Of a DNA stretch of 64,000 nt, positions 1 through 12,165 are shown piece after piece. This DNA comes from Lithospermum erythrorhizon (lineage: Eukaryota > Streptophyta > Magnoliopsida > Boraginales > Boraginaceae), in assembly GCA_019722365.1 (NCBI GenBank), contig JADFUC010002118.1, positions 1 through 64,000 on the forward strand, read 5' to 3'. Every line of letters starts with the position of its first letter. Position 1 is the first letter of the stretch. The position numbers and the translations under genes were made by a program. The notes beneath the pieces are model-generated. The model made no database searches. It worked only from the letters and a program-made list of their open reading frames with translations, and was not told the origin of the DNA.

Positions 1-853
1 TTACGTATTGCCGTACTTAAGATATCTTTATTTAAGATATAATGTCATTGTATTAAGATGTAATAAATGATTTGGAGGTTCTTATGATAAATATTCAGAT
101 GTCATAAGAGGCGTATGACTATAATCGAGTAGGACTTTCTTACGTGAACTAAAGATAATCGTCAGTCAGGAAATGTCGAAGTCAGGGTATGTTTGAGTTG
201 TATATGATATCGAAATTAGCTATACTTCGTAAAGATAACAAATTAGTAGAGATGTCTCATGATTAAGGCGTATTTGCGAGTAAGTCATTGACACAAGTGC
301 TGGTTTATTTAGTCAGAAAGCCATTATGAAAGATTTATAATGTACAGAGGGATATAAAATATAACTCTTTGGAGGCATATAGTTCAAATAGGTAAGTGAA
401 CTTAAATATTCTTGTTTGCAATGAGCAAGCGGGTTAACTTGTGATATTTGTATTCACTCGCCTTCCTACCGACTCGATTTTCCTACGGGCGGGTTTTATT
501 ATCCCTAGGTCGTTGCTGTGGGACGCATCGAGACGATCGTCGAGTCGGCACTGCCGGAGGCGGCGATGGTGGTACGAAGACCTCAATAGTCATACTTTTT
601 ATCTCTTTGGAGTTTTTGTTGCAATTTGATAATTATCATTGCCCTGAGTTGTAAAACCCATTGTTTGACGCGTTGTATTTATATTATTACTTTCGCTTGT
701 CAGAGCGCTGGTTAGTTCAATTCGACGGGACGTTGTACAGTATTTATCATGTTAAATGAAGTCATTTTATCGTTACTCAACGCTGGGTGACCCCTGACAT
801 TCAGTTGATGACTGGCCTCAACCTCGGGGGGCCCACCTGGGCGGGTCGTTACA
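1..853 (+). mobile_element. LTR-A, 3' part of a long gypsy-type LTR
   Basis: Right-hand end of an LTR whose left part lies outside the window. It can be followed base block by base block in 5457-6293 and 10871-11716, giving three in-register copies spaced about 5.4 kb. It ends in a GGGTCGTTACA-type terminus and is followed four bases later by a primer-binding-like site. The short open frames inside it differ between copies and are not genes. Assignment to Ty3/gypsy rests on similarity to the LTRs of the element at 49964-58161, which carries recognisable gypsy RT. Confidence 0.75.
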
Positions 854-2811
854 ATTTTGGCATCGAGCCCAGTTTATGCTTCCCGGTGTCTTGTATGGTT
901 AGCGTGGCCTCGTTTCGTGTTTTAAGCGGTTGGGTGAGCGTTTCTTTTGGTTTTAAGTCCATTTCTTCGAACTGGGCTGACCGCCGGTGACGCCACTGAA
1001 GATTTCGCTGACTCGCGACGGTATTCTAAGAGACTACTTTGAATTTTGTGATCTCAAGCGGTGTTAATTGTTTTACTTTTTGAACCGATTATGTTAATAT
1101 GACGCACGCTGAAATGACATATGTATGCCGGTATCAAGCACCGTATAATACGGAGATTAGCACGACGTAGTCATTATATATATGACGGGTTATAATAAAC
1201 AAGACACGCATGGTTTAGAATATGATGTAAGATAGCATCGGAAATGTTATGAGATATTCGGGGTGAAAGTGATATACTTTGGGAGGTGTCTTAATAGTTG
1301 GATGCCATGTAAAAGTTGTAATGGTAATTTTGCTGGGGGAGTAAATCATGACGAAAGTTACTTTATAATTAACATGTGGGGATATACTTCGGTGGAATCA
1401 GAAGAATATCAATGGGTTATAAGTAAAGGATACCGGTTGAATAAGATGCGTGATTATAAGAAAACGTGAACTTGGGTTTGATCGTAAATGGTAAGAAGTC
1501 GTAGCGTGATAAACGGAGGTCAATAAGAAAGAGTTTCTGAAGTTCATCCGTTAATAAAGTTTAAATAATGGGCCGCGGTTGAGTGGAGTTTATCCTTTGT
1601 GATAGTAATGATTATTCTGAGGATGTAAACTCGCTGGGTTGGAAAACCTTTGCCTTGCGCGAGAATATGTTCGATAATCTACTAGAGCATGCATTTATAT
1701 TGAGAATTTGTTAAAAGTGGGTTCCCTGTTGAGTTTGAAGTCGTTGATAAGTCAGTGCAATCGGGTGAACTAGGGTATTAAAAGGTTGCTGAGGACATTT
1801 TGGTGACATGTACTCTACGGGATTAAGATTTGACCCGCGTAAGATGTCGCCGATCTTTAAAACACCAGAATCAGTCTTGTATACTGGAGTAATTCGATAA
1901 GTAATACCGCTGTCTATCAAGGAATATGGATGCAGAGGATACGAAGCGAGTAAGTCGTCATGTAAGATGAAAATGGAAGCTTAATCTCTAGTGAACGATA
2001 AAAGAGATGTAGATTGGCCAAGTGGAAATTTCTTTGAAAAGGAGTTGATTCTTGGCTTATCTTAATGAAATCATAAGTCATTTGTAGGATTGAATATGTT
2101 TGTATATCTAGAATATTTTGAGAGAAAGTGTTATGCTAATTTGAGTTAGCGAAGTACTAATAAGTAAATTAAGACTCGATACATCCCAAGGCATTAATGC
2201 GCATGTGAATATTTAGCGATGCAGCTGATAATGCATCCGTAGTACGGAAAGAGAATACATGTCAATAATGAGCTCAGAAGTGAATAAATGGACTTATAAA
2301 GAATTAAACAGCAGGACTTACGGAGTTATAAACCTTCATGGAGCTCGTGAATCGAGCAACGTTGATCGTGATCAAGTGAGTTGAATAAGTTCATTAAATA
2401 AGCCACGCATTGGGGACATGGCAGGACCGGCGTGATAAAGCCGATAAGATTAAATTGTAGCGCTGTTGTTACGCAAATTTGCATGTCAACAAACCATAAG
2501 ATTTCGTGGAGGTAAAAAGCGTCATAGTGACATAAATCAACAAGTTAACGTTAGTTGTGGATTCGCGTGAAATTGTTAACAAACGCTACGATGTTGAAAT
2601 TTAAGGCCGAGTTGCGACTCTTAGTAGTACGAGGATTGGCAATAATTTTAGGTGATATAAAGTGAGTTTAAGGTTGGGTCGTGAAATGTGGGATTGACTG
2701 CCTAAAATAAAGATATTATGATACTATATAATAAGAATGTATTTGGTGACAAATAGGGCAACAAGAGTTTCGAGAAAATTTCGAGGACGAAATTTTATAT
2801 GGTGGGTGCAT
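854..2811 (+). mobile_element. Internal region A of the gypsy-like array, non-coding remnant
   Basis: About 1.96 kb lies between LTR-A and LTR-B. An intact gypsy polyprotein needs roughly 4-5 kb, so this is a strongly deleted or non-autonomous interior. I see no gag, RT or RNase H motif. Its last 35 bases hold TTCGAGGACGAA, matching the FEDE-type polyprotein end that precedes the 3' LTR in many plant chromoviruses. The same layout, slightly shorter, recurs at 6294-8195. Confidence 0.6.
858..869 (+). other. Degenerate primer-binding site of array internal region A
   Basis: TGGCATCGAGCC follows the LTR end. It resembles the initiator methionine tRNA complement TGGTATCAGAGC used by most plant LTR retrotransposons, with a substitution and one missing base. 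The second array copy has TGGTATCGAGC at 6298-6308 and the separate gypsy element has the same at 52472-52482, so the missing A is shared by the family. Confidence 0.6.
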
Positions 2812-5800
2812 CAGAATAACCCGTTCGCACTAATATTATCAGAATAAGATACTAGTCGCCGGGTGGAGTATTTCCTGAGGAGAGATCAAAATTTCGGGTT
2901 GAATAGTTGAAACTACACCAATCGGGTCTGCTGTAGTACGTTTTTCCTAAGATTTAGAATTTTAAAGTTGTAATCGGATAGAAATTCTTGGTAAGTTGGG
3001 TGGTAATATAATTTGAGGGTAGAAATGTTGATGCCAGTTACCGTCGAGATAAGTTAAAAACGGTAAGTATCGTATCGAATTAAAATGTTCGATTTCCACC
3101 GTTGACTATCGGGTCAACCCACTTACTTAATCATCAAATAAGGCCCAAAACACCAAAGCCCACTTTTCTTCTTCTTCTTCTTCAAGCCGCGAGACCACGG
3201 TTCCTTCTCCTCCCCCCTCGAATTTCTTTCTTTGGATTTCTCTTCCATCTCGCAAGTTTTCGACCTCAACCTTTCAGTAGCCCTCAACATCCTTCGATTC
3301 AAGGTAAAAAGGGTCCGATCTTCTTGAGTATTTTATGAGTCTGGTCGTAGTTGACCTTTTGTTGAGTTTTGTATTTCAATTTTATTACAATCGATTCTTG
3401 GGTTCTAAATTAGTTATTCTGAGCTGAAATTACGTATTTTGATGTGAATTTCGACGTTTAGGGCTTGACTTTTGGGAATTTTAAATGACTTCTGCTTTTG
3501 GCGATATAATCGAATAAAATTATTATCTAGGCTTAGATTATGTGATAAAGTATTTACAATAATCGATAATTGGGGTGTAAAGTGTCGTTTATAGTTGAGT
3601 TGACTTTCGAGTTGATTTCAGTTGACTTTTCTAAAAATATTAATGAGGGTATAAATATGTTATCGACCTTTATTGTGATTGTTTTCTTTGAGGTGTAAAT
3701 TATGATTTATGTCAGTTGTATAATATATAAATAAATTAGTTTATTAGATTTTGAGTAGTAAACGGCTTTTGGGATTTGAGGTTGTTAGAAATGGGTTTGA
3801 TAAGTTGGAAAAGTTGATATATCAAGTTGATTGAAATTGGTTGAAAATGTGTTAGTATTTTGCTAAGTGTCAATCGACATGGGATTTTACCGATACTGAA
3901 ATTGGCCATTTTAATAGTTCTTGAAACATAATTAGCAATCTATATTTAAAGTTTGTTAATTTGTAACTAAAATGGGTTGAAAAGTCGAAATTTAATTAAG
4001 ATAAGTGGTTAAAATTGTCATGGTAGTACTGTAATTTCGAGTGTTTGACAGGACGGAACGCGCAATCGATCGATTAGACGGACGCTTCGAACAAGCAACT
4101 GCAGTACTTATGTCATGGCCGCCACATTTAACTTACTTTAAATCACAGAAACATGTCATCATGTATGATTATGCGAGAATAGTATACTTGTCATTTTTGT
4201 GTGATTACGTTTGTTTCATTTTCATAAGGAAAGCATGAGCATGACATGTGATTGTATTTCTCGTATGCCAAGATTTGTTTCGAGGCAATGCAATAGCTCA
4301 ACTCTCAACTTCACGGGTTTTTTTATCAGCCGCCTTGCCGGCATTTCGAAATTTTGTAGGCCTTGGTTTCAAGACTTTTGTATTTCTTTGGCCTCACGGC
4401 ACTTTCTAATTCTCGTACCATTTTGCACTTTTGGTATTTATGTACTTCGCTTTCTGGTGGTTGTGATTGATTTTATTTATCATGTAGATGTTTTAGCCGC
4501 TGTTTTGATATTGGCCTTCCGATGTAAGAGTAGTTGGTTGTCGGGAGGTGCTGGGTTGAGCATGGCGATTGAAAGTGACTAAGACAGGACATTTACCTTA
4601 CAGTCGATAATTGTGTCAGCGACTCTCCTTTGCGTGACGCTATGACGCCGTCAGTCTTTATACTTCGGCGTCATCACTTTGCGCGTTGTCGGTGTTGGGC
4701 CTTATACTCGCATAAGTGTAAATAAGAGATCTATTATCATTTTGCTATGCGCATTGTCGGCGTTGGCCTTTATACTTTCGCAAGCAAAACAGCGAGATCT
4801 ATTATCACTTTCATATGTGCATTGTTGCGCTAGCCTTAGTTATACTACGTATAAGAGCGCTGTTTATCAAAATATCGTCCATTCTCGCCGGTAGACGGTT
4901 TGGCATATAAAGCATTGGGAGGTTGATATTTATGGAGATAATGAGATACGGGTTAACGACTAGAATTATAGTCGTTTAAGCCGAAGTCTCCGTGATTTTA
5001 TTCTCGCGACGCGCCTTTATCGAGACTTTGTATTACATTCGACATGTTGTTTAAAGTTCTATGGTGTTGTATAACTGCTTTATGACTCGCTTATCGTTAT
5101 TAACACATTATGCCGATTATACTAGATGTCATTGATGAAATTATGCCTAATTAGGTTTCGCCGACATCGATAATATGATCCGATTTTTCTTGCGGGATCC
5201 TAGTCAGCTAATCGTTATACATCCTTTAAGGTAAAAACTCGAGTCAAGTTAATGGTCAAGATAACTTTGAACGGTTTGCATTAGGTATAAAATTATAAAC
5301 CATCGCTCATGCCGATCTATAGACGATGATTGCTATTTTATATATAGCTGAAAGTCGATTCAAACGTGTCGCATAAGCGATCTAACCACGACGCTGAGCA
5401 CTACTGGAGGTGGATAAGTTCAGACTAAAATGAATAATTTGGTGAGATAATTCCTCCGTACTTAAGTTATGTTTTTCTATTTAAGATATACGCGCTCACC
5501 AGATAAGATAATAAAATGATTCGTGAGGTTCTTATGATAAACATCTCGTATTATGAGGCGAGTGACTATAATTGGGAGTAGCACTTTCAAAGCGAATCCA
5601 AAGATAATCGTCCAGTTGTGAAATGCTGAGTCAGCGTATGTCTGGTTGTATATGATACGGAATTAGCTACGCTCGTGTAAAGATAAAATAAATGTAGTAG
5701 ATGTCTCTCGCGACAAGCGTATCATGAAGAAGTCGTCGATTTGACGCTGGGTTTATTCGTTAGTCGAAAGCCATTAAGGAAAGATTTATAATGTACAGTA

Positions 5801-6293
5801 GCATATAAAATATAACCCCTTGAGGCATATACTTTTAAATAGGTAAAAGACTTAAAATATTATCAAGCTTGTACGACAACATAATCCATGTGATATACGA
5901 TTCACCTCGCCCTACGACTCTATTTCTTATGAGCTGGCTTTTTATGAGGGTTGTCAAGGGATGACCCCGAGATGCATTGGCGAGTAATAAGCAAGACCAT
6001 GGAGTTGGGGCACAAAATTTTAAGACCTCAATAGTCATACTTTATCTTCTTTGGAGTTTTTGTTGTACTTAATAATTATTTTCGCCTCGAGCTGTAAAAC
6101 CATGTTGTTAGATGTTGTATTTATATTATTACTTTTCGTTGTTGTAGCTGGGTTAGTTCACCCGACGGACAAGTTGTATCAGGTTATTTATCATGTTAAA
6201 TGTAAGTCATTTTTATCAAGTATCCATTCGCCATGCACTCGATTATTCAGCGTCATGACGGTCCCAACCTCGTAACACCGGGCGGTCGTTATA
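2812..6293 (+). mobile_element. LTR-B, complete long-form gypsy LTR (about 3.48 kb)
   Basis: Starts at an AATAACCCG-type terminus equivalent to the TGTAATAACCC start of the LTR at 56002, and ends in GGGCGGTCGTTATA just before a primer-binding site. Around 3102-3310 it has the pyrimidine-rich leader (TTC repeats, then TTTCTTCCATCT-like blocks) seen in every LTR of this family here. A degenerate tandem block rich in TTATAC/GTATAA elements lies near 4620-4880. It is shared between the two internal regions: 3' LTR of A and 5' LTR of B. Confidence 0.72.
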
Positions 6294-8195
6294 ATTTTGG
6301 TATCGAGCTCACGCTTGTATTTTTCCGCGCTCGCGGGCGGCCTAGGTTTCGTACAAGTAGGTTGCTGCGGAGTCGTTTCTTGCTTGAAGTCCATTTTTCC
6401 GGAACGACGCTGGTGATGCCACTGGGAGATTGCTGACTGCATTTAGGTCTTAAGAGACTACTTTGAATTTTGTGATCTGCGGCGTTAATTGCTGAGACGC
6501 GGAACTTCATTATGTTAATATACGACGCTGAGCGATATTTATATGTCGGTATGGCTAACCGGGTATAATATTGGTATTGAAAATTAATAAGTCGTCATAT
6601 ATACGATGGGTTATATTGAAACACATGTTGTTTTGAATATGATAAGATATCGGAAATATTATGAGATATTCAGCGAAGTATATATTTTGGGACGGTCTTA
6701 ATAGTTGACGCGGGTGGTAAAGCCAGAATGGCATTTACGGGGTGGTGTGTACCAAGGACGAAGATTTATAATTAACATAGGATATACTGAGGAATTGTAA
6801 AGAATATCAATGGGTTATGTGGCAAGGATAACCGTCAATAAGCATGGATTATAAGAAAATGTGAAACTTGGGTTTGACTGTAAAACAGAAAGTAAGTCAA
6901 AAAGCGATATAAATCGGCGGCCAACAAGAAAAGAAAGTTTCGAAATTCATCCGTTAAAGCTTAACAAGAGTCGCGTCGAAAGGAGTTTATCTTAAGATAG
7001 TAACGATTATTCTCGAGGATAAACTCGATCGAAACCTTTGGAACGAAAATGAGGAATATGTTTGAGAATCTAATTTTTGTAGCATGCATTTATATCAGAA
7101 TTTCTTTAAAAGGGTTCCCTTGTTGAGTTTGAAGTTGATAAGTTTAAAATTGGGTGAACTTAAGTGGTATTAAAAGCGTTAGTTGAGGACGATTTTGGTG
7201 ACATAATGGATTAGCATTTGACCGTATGTAGATGTTATCTTAAAGAATTGGAATCAGTCTCTGTATACTGAGTAATTGGGGATAAGTAATAATCGTTGTC
7301 TATCAGTGAATATGGACGTAGAGGATATGGAAGGAGTAAGTTGGCCAGAATAGAAATGGAAGCTAATTTCGTGAAATTTATAAAATATTTGATCAGTCAA
7401 GTGAAATTTTCAAAAGGTGTAAAGTTGATCGCGATTCCAATAAACCATAAGTCATTGTATGATCGGAATATGTTTGGTATATCTAGGATATTTTGGAGGA
7501 AAAGCAAGGGCAATTGAAAGGTCAAGTACTCACAAGGCAAATTAAGACTTGACAAGATCGCAAGGGCATTAATGCGCATGGCGGAATATTTAGCGATTTA
7601 GGCCGATAATGCATTCAAAGAGTACGGAAAGAGAATACGATATTTAATAATGAGCTCAGAGGAATAAATGGACTTATAATAGCGGAGAATTAAACAAAGA
7701 GGACTTATGGAGTTATAAACCTGTGGGGAGCTCGTGAATTGATAATGTTTATCATATCAAGCGAGTGAATGTAAGTTCATTAAAGGTTACGATTGGGGTA
7801 TTATGAGGACCGCGATAGCCGATAAGATTAAATTAGGGGCTAAGTTACGCAAATTTACAATACGTTGAACAAACCATAAGATTTCGTAGTAAAAAGTCAT
7901 AAGGACATAAATCAAATGTTTAACGTTAGTCATGGATTCAAGGTGAAATTGTTAACAAACGTGTGGAGTAGTGAAATTTAAGGCTGGGTTGTGGAGTCTT
8001 AGTAGTATGAGGGGATTGTCAATCATTTCAGATATAAAGCAAGGAGCGTAAGGTCAGGGGTCGTGAAATGCTACGGACTGCCTAAAATAAAGTATTACGA
8101 TAATTATATAATAAGAATGTATTCAAGTGGGAGTAGCCAGGGCAACAAGGCGAAGTTTGAGTAAATTTCGAGGATGAAATTTTATATATGGCAGA
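6294..8195 (+). mobile_element. Internal region B of the gypsy-like array, non-coding remnant
   Basis: Second copy of the short internal region, about 1.9 kb, colinear with 854-2811. It again lacks recognisable gag-pol motifs but keeps the terminal TTCGAGGATGAA (FEDE) block at about 8167-8178. Agreement of the two short interiors argues that the deleted form existed before the array duplicated. Confidence 0.6.
6298..6308 (+). other. Primer-binding site of array internal region B
   Basis: TGGTATCGAGC lies four bases after the end of LTR-B. It is close to the initiator methionine tRNA complement with one A missing, as in the other family members in this window. Confidence 0.65.
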
Positions 8196-11100
8196 TCAGA
8201 ATAACCCGTCTCGCATTTCAATATTATCGTAATAGTATACTAAGCCGCCGGTGGAGTACGTCGGTGAGAAATCAAAATTTCAAAGTTGAATAGTCAAAAT
8301 ACAACGAATCGGTCGGTCAGTAGTACCTTTCAGATTTAGAATTTTAAAGTCAGAATCGGACGGAACTTATATTAGTTGGGCGGTAATATAATTCGAGGGT
8401 ACAAATATTGATGCTAGTTACCGTAGAGATAAGTTAAAACGAGAGCAGACGATCAAATTAAAATGTTCTAAGCCTAATCGGTTAGACTTACTGGGCCAAC
8501 CCACTTACTTAATCATCAAATAAGGCCCAAAACACCAGCCCACTTCTTCTTCTTCATCTTCACGCCGGGAGACTGACGGTTCCTTCTCCCCTCCTTGAAA
8601 TTTCTTTCTTCGATTTTCTTCCATCGCTAAAGCTTTGACCTCAACTTTCTTTGAGAGTTTCTCCCAACATCCTCTTCATTCAAGCGTAAAAAAGTCCGAT
8701 CTGCTGGAGTATTTTATGAGTTCGGTCGAGTTGACCTTTTGTCGAAGTTTTTTGTATTTCTAATTTTATTGCTACAATCGATTCTTGGGGTTCTAAATTA
8801 GTTATTCTGGAGTTGAAATTACGTGTTTCACGTGGGAATTTCTTGGACGCTAGGCTGACGCGGGACTTTAAGCTGACTTCGGTTTTTATGGAGATATTGA
8901 AAGAAAATTATTATCTAGACCTGCATTATAGTATGCGAGATGACACACCTATATTCGGGGTTGTTGTTATAGCTCGAAGTTGATCTTCGAGTTGATTTCG
9001 GTCGACTTTTCTAAAAATGACGCTGGTGGTATAAATATGTTATCGACCTTTATCAGGATTGTTTCACGTGAAATTCATGATTTATGTCATTTGTGGAATA
9101 TAGTGTCAAATTATTTATTAGATTTTGAGTAGTAAATGGGCTTGGGATTGAGGTCGTTAGAAATGAGTTTGATTAGTTGAAAAGTTCATATATCGGTCGA
9201 TTGAAATTGGCTGAAAATGTTAGTATTTTTGCTAAGGTGTTAATCGATTAAGGGATTTAGTCGGGATACTTGAAATTCAGCCATTTTAATAGCCTTTGGA
9301 ACATAATTATAATCTATATTTAAGTTGGTAATTTGTAATTAAAGTAGGTTGAAAAGTCGAATTAATTAAGATAGCGGTTAATCGCTGCGAGTAGTAATTG
9401 TAATTTCGGTGTTTTCATTAGACGCGAACGCTGGAAAGTAATCGATCGATTAGACGGACGCTTCGACATGCAACCAAGGCGAGTACTTATCTCATGGATG
9501 CCACATTTCAACTTACTTTAACTCGCGCGAACATGTCATCAGCGGTATTATTGGTGAACAAGATACTTGTCATTATTTTTGTGATTACGCTGCTTCATTT
9601 GTGCGAGCCATGATATGATTACGCGATTGTATTTCGCGGGCGCCAAGATTTGCTTCGAGGTACGAATAGCTCAACTCAACTTACGTGTTTTTTATTCTCG
9701 CGGCCTTGCCCGCATTTCGAAGTTCTCCCGCAATTACGGCACTTTTGTATTTCCGCCAGGCCTTTGCTCGCACTTTTGTGGCCTCCGTATCTTTGCCGGT
9801 ACTTTTGGAATTTCTCGCGGCCTTGTCGGTATGCGACACGGCGATCATATGTTTTAGTTGTGCGCTGATATTGTTTCGGTAGAAGAAAATGGTTTTCGGG
9901 GAGTGCCGTCGAGCATGCGTGACTTCGAGGCGACTTGAGTATTGTGATACGACTTATATTCGGGATGATTGTGGTCAGCGAATTCTCCTTCCGCAGATAC
10001 GTGATGGCCAGAAGAAATCTATTATCACTTTGCTATGTGCATCATTTGTGTTGGCCTTATACTTCGGTATAAGCGCAGCCGGTATCTATTATCACTTTCA
10101 CATGCAGTATCATTTGCCACTTTATACTTCTATCGCCATAGCCAGCGGCATCTATTATCACTTTGCTAAGGTATCGGCCGCCGGGTCTTATACTTTATGC
10201 TGCATCGTTTGTTGGTCTTATCACTTTGGTTGCGGTGCATCGTTGGGCGCTGGCCTTATACTACGGTATAAGAGCAAGTATTATCGCTGATTGGTCCATC
10301 TCTCTCGCAGTAGACGTCTGAAGACATGCTGGGATAAATGAGGTCGGGTATAGCCATGAGAGCATGCAGATGGGACGGGTCAATACCGTGAGTTATGGGC
10401 CACAGTCTCCGTGATTTGCCCAGCATGTGCCTTATCAGACTTTGTATTATATTCGACATGTCATTAAAGTTCTATGGTGTCAGATAACTGCTTTATGACT
10501 CGCTTATTGGTTATGAACATCATACGATTATACTAGATGTCATTTCAATAAATTAAGGTCGAATTAGGCTCGGCCGATATCATAATATGATCTCATTTTC
10601 AGGATCCTAGTCAGTATTAATCGTTATACATCCTTTAAGGTGAAAAAGCTTGAGTTATTAACGGTTTAGGATAACTTTTGAACGAGGCATTGTGTATAAA
10701 ATTATAAACCCGACGTCCATACTTCAATTCATGGATGATGTTGATGATATTTTATATATAAGGGAAAGTTGGATTCAAACGTGTCAGTATATAAGTTATG
10801 CATCTAACCACGACGCTTGGAGCACGATTGAAGGATAAGTTCCGTAGACTAATGAATACTCAGCGATAATTCCGCAGACTTAAGTTATCTTATTTAAGAT
10901 ATACGCTCGTCACTTGTATTAAGATAATAAACGATTTGAGGTTCTTATGATAAACATTCGGGGACAAGTCACAAGTGAGGCGTATGACTTATAATCAAGG
11001 TCACTTCGTGTGAACTAAAGATAATCAAGGTCAGTCAGGTGAAATGTCGAAATATGTAATGCTTCGAGTTGTATATGATATCGGAATTAGCCGGTACTTT

Positions 11101-11716
11101 AAAGATAACAAATAAGAGACAAGTCTCTCGTGATTAAGGTGTATCGAGTAAGTTATCGATTTGATGCGAAGCTATCTACAAGTAATGGGAAAGCCATTAA
11201 GAAAGATTTATAATGCTGTGAGAGCATATAAAATATAACTTCGGTGCATATACTTTTAAATAGGTAAAAATTTAAAATATTCTTGTTGTACCATCGTGGG
11301 TTAACTTCGTGATATTTGTATTCACCAAATTATACACTCTCTATTTTCCTATTACGGGCTTTTTACGCCTAAAAGTCATTATGTGGGACGACCGAGATGA
11401 CGTTTAGTAAATGCTGCATTCGCTGAAAGCGGCGATGGTGGCTCTTCAAGACCTCAAATTATACTTTTATCTTTGGAGTTTTTGTCAGATTTAATAATTA
11501 TTGTCGCCCTAGTCAGAAAACCCGTTGTTTGACGTCAGATTTATATTATTACTTCGCTTGTCAGAAGGCTGTTACCAATTCACTGACAAGTCAGATTGTG
11601 GTTATTTATAATGTTAAATGAAGTAATTTTTATCAAGTATCCATCGTCATGAATTCTCGATTATTCGTGTTGACGACGGTTTCAACTTCGAAATTTGCAC
11701 TGGGCGTGGTCTTACA
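8196..11716 (+). mobile_element. LTR-C, terminal long-form gypsy LTR of the array (about 3.52 kb)
   Basis: Third LTR copy, colinear with LTR-B. It includes the pyrimidine-rich leader near 8540-8690 and a tandem block of roughly 50-60 bp units at 10010-10290 built on GGCCTTATAC...TATCTATTATCAC. It ends at GTGGTCTTACA. The next base begins LINE-derived sequence rather than another internal region, so this is the outer end of the array and its insertion point. Confidence 0.72.
10010..10290 (+). repeat. Tandem sub-repeats within LTR-C
   Basis: About five degenerate units contain TCTATTATCACTTT followed by GGCCTTATAC-type sequence. Units include the palindrome CTTATACTTCGGTATAAG at about 10056 and CTTATACTACGGTATAAG at 10255-10272. 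Equivalent blocks occur near 4620-4880, 20970-21400 (reverse strand), 51480-51720 and 57290-57560. Confidence 0.7.
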
Positions 11717-12165
11717 GATAAAATTAAACCAAAACCTTAGTCGAAATCTAAAATGCTTATTCTCATGGGAAGAACTCACCTTATCAAATCGGTTCTTCAA
11801 TCTATTATTGTCTACCCTATGGGTATTTACAAATTTCCTATCTCCACCCTCAATGAAATTGATAATATTTTTGCTAACTTTCTTTGGGGAGAAATTTATA
11901 AAGAAAATATTCATTGGATCAATTGAGAGTTTTGAAGTCTCAATGTTAAGACGAGGACTCTGTTCAACACTGCACTATTTTAATCTCGCCCGCCTGCTGT
12001 AAATGGTCGAGACTCGCCCATAATCCAAATTTTCCAATGAACACTCTTTTCAAATCAAAATACTGCCCCAATTCATCCCCTCTTTTAGTTGAGAAAAAAA
12101 GAAATAAAAATAATCCTTAAGGACTGGTGTTTTAATTCAAGTCTCGACCAAATAAAAAATTCCAT
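11717..12165 (+). pseudogene. LINE (L1-type) reverse transcriptase remnant, left part
   Basis: Frame-broken translation shows the distal RT region of a plant L1-type LINE: a block like LIKSVLQSIIVYPMGIYKF, then STLNEIDNIFANFLWGE and YKENIHWIN, the usual sequence before the zinc-binding domain. Several stops and shifts make it non-functional. The 5' part (endonuclease and catalytic RT core) is absent here. It may lie left of the window, because the gypsy array is inserted exactly at 11716/11717. Confidence 0.78.

Noticed and set aside
9615..10290. Overlapping frames of 65-133 residues in LTR-C
   Set aside because: They lie in the tandem sub-repeat part of an LTR and are not preserved in the colinear LTR-B.
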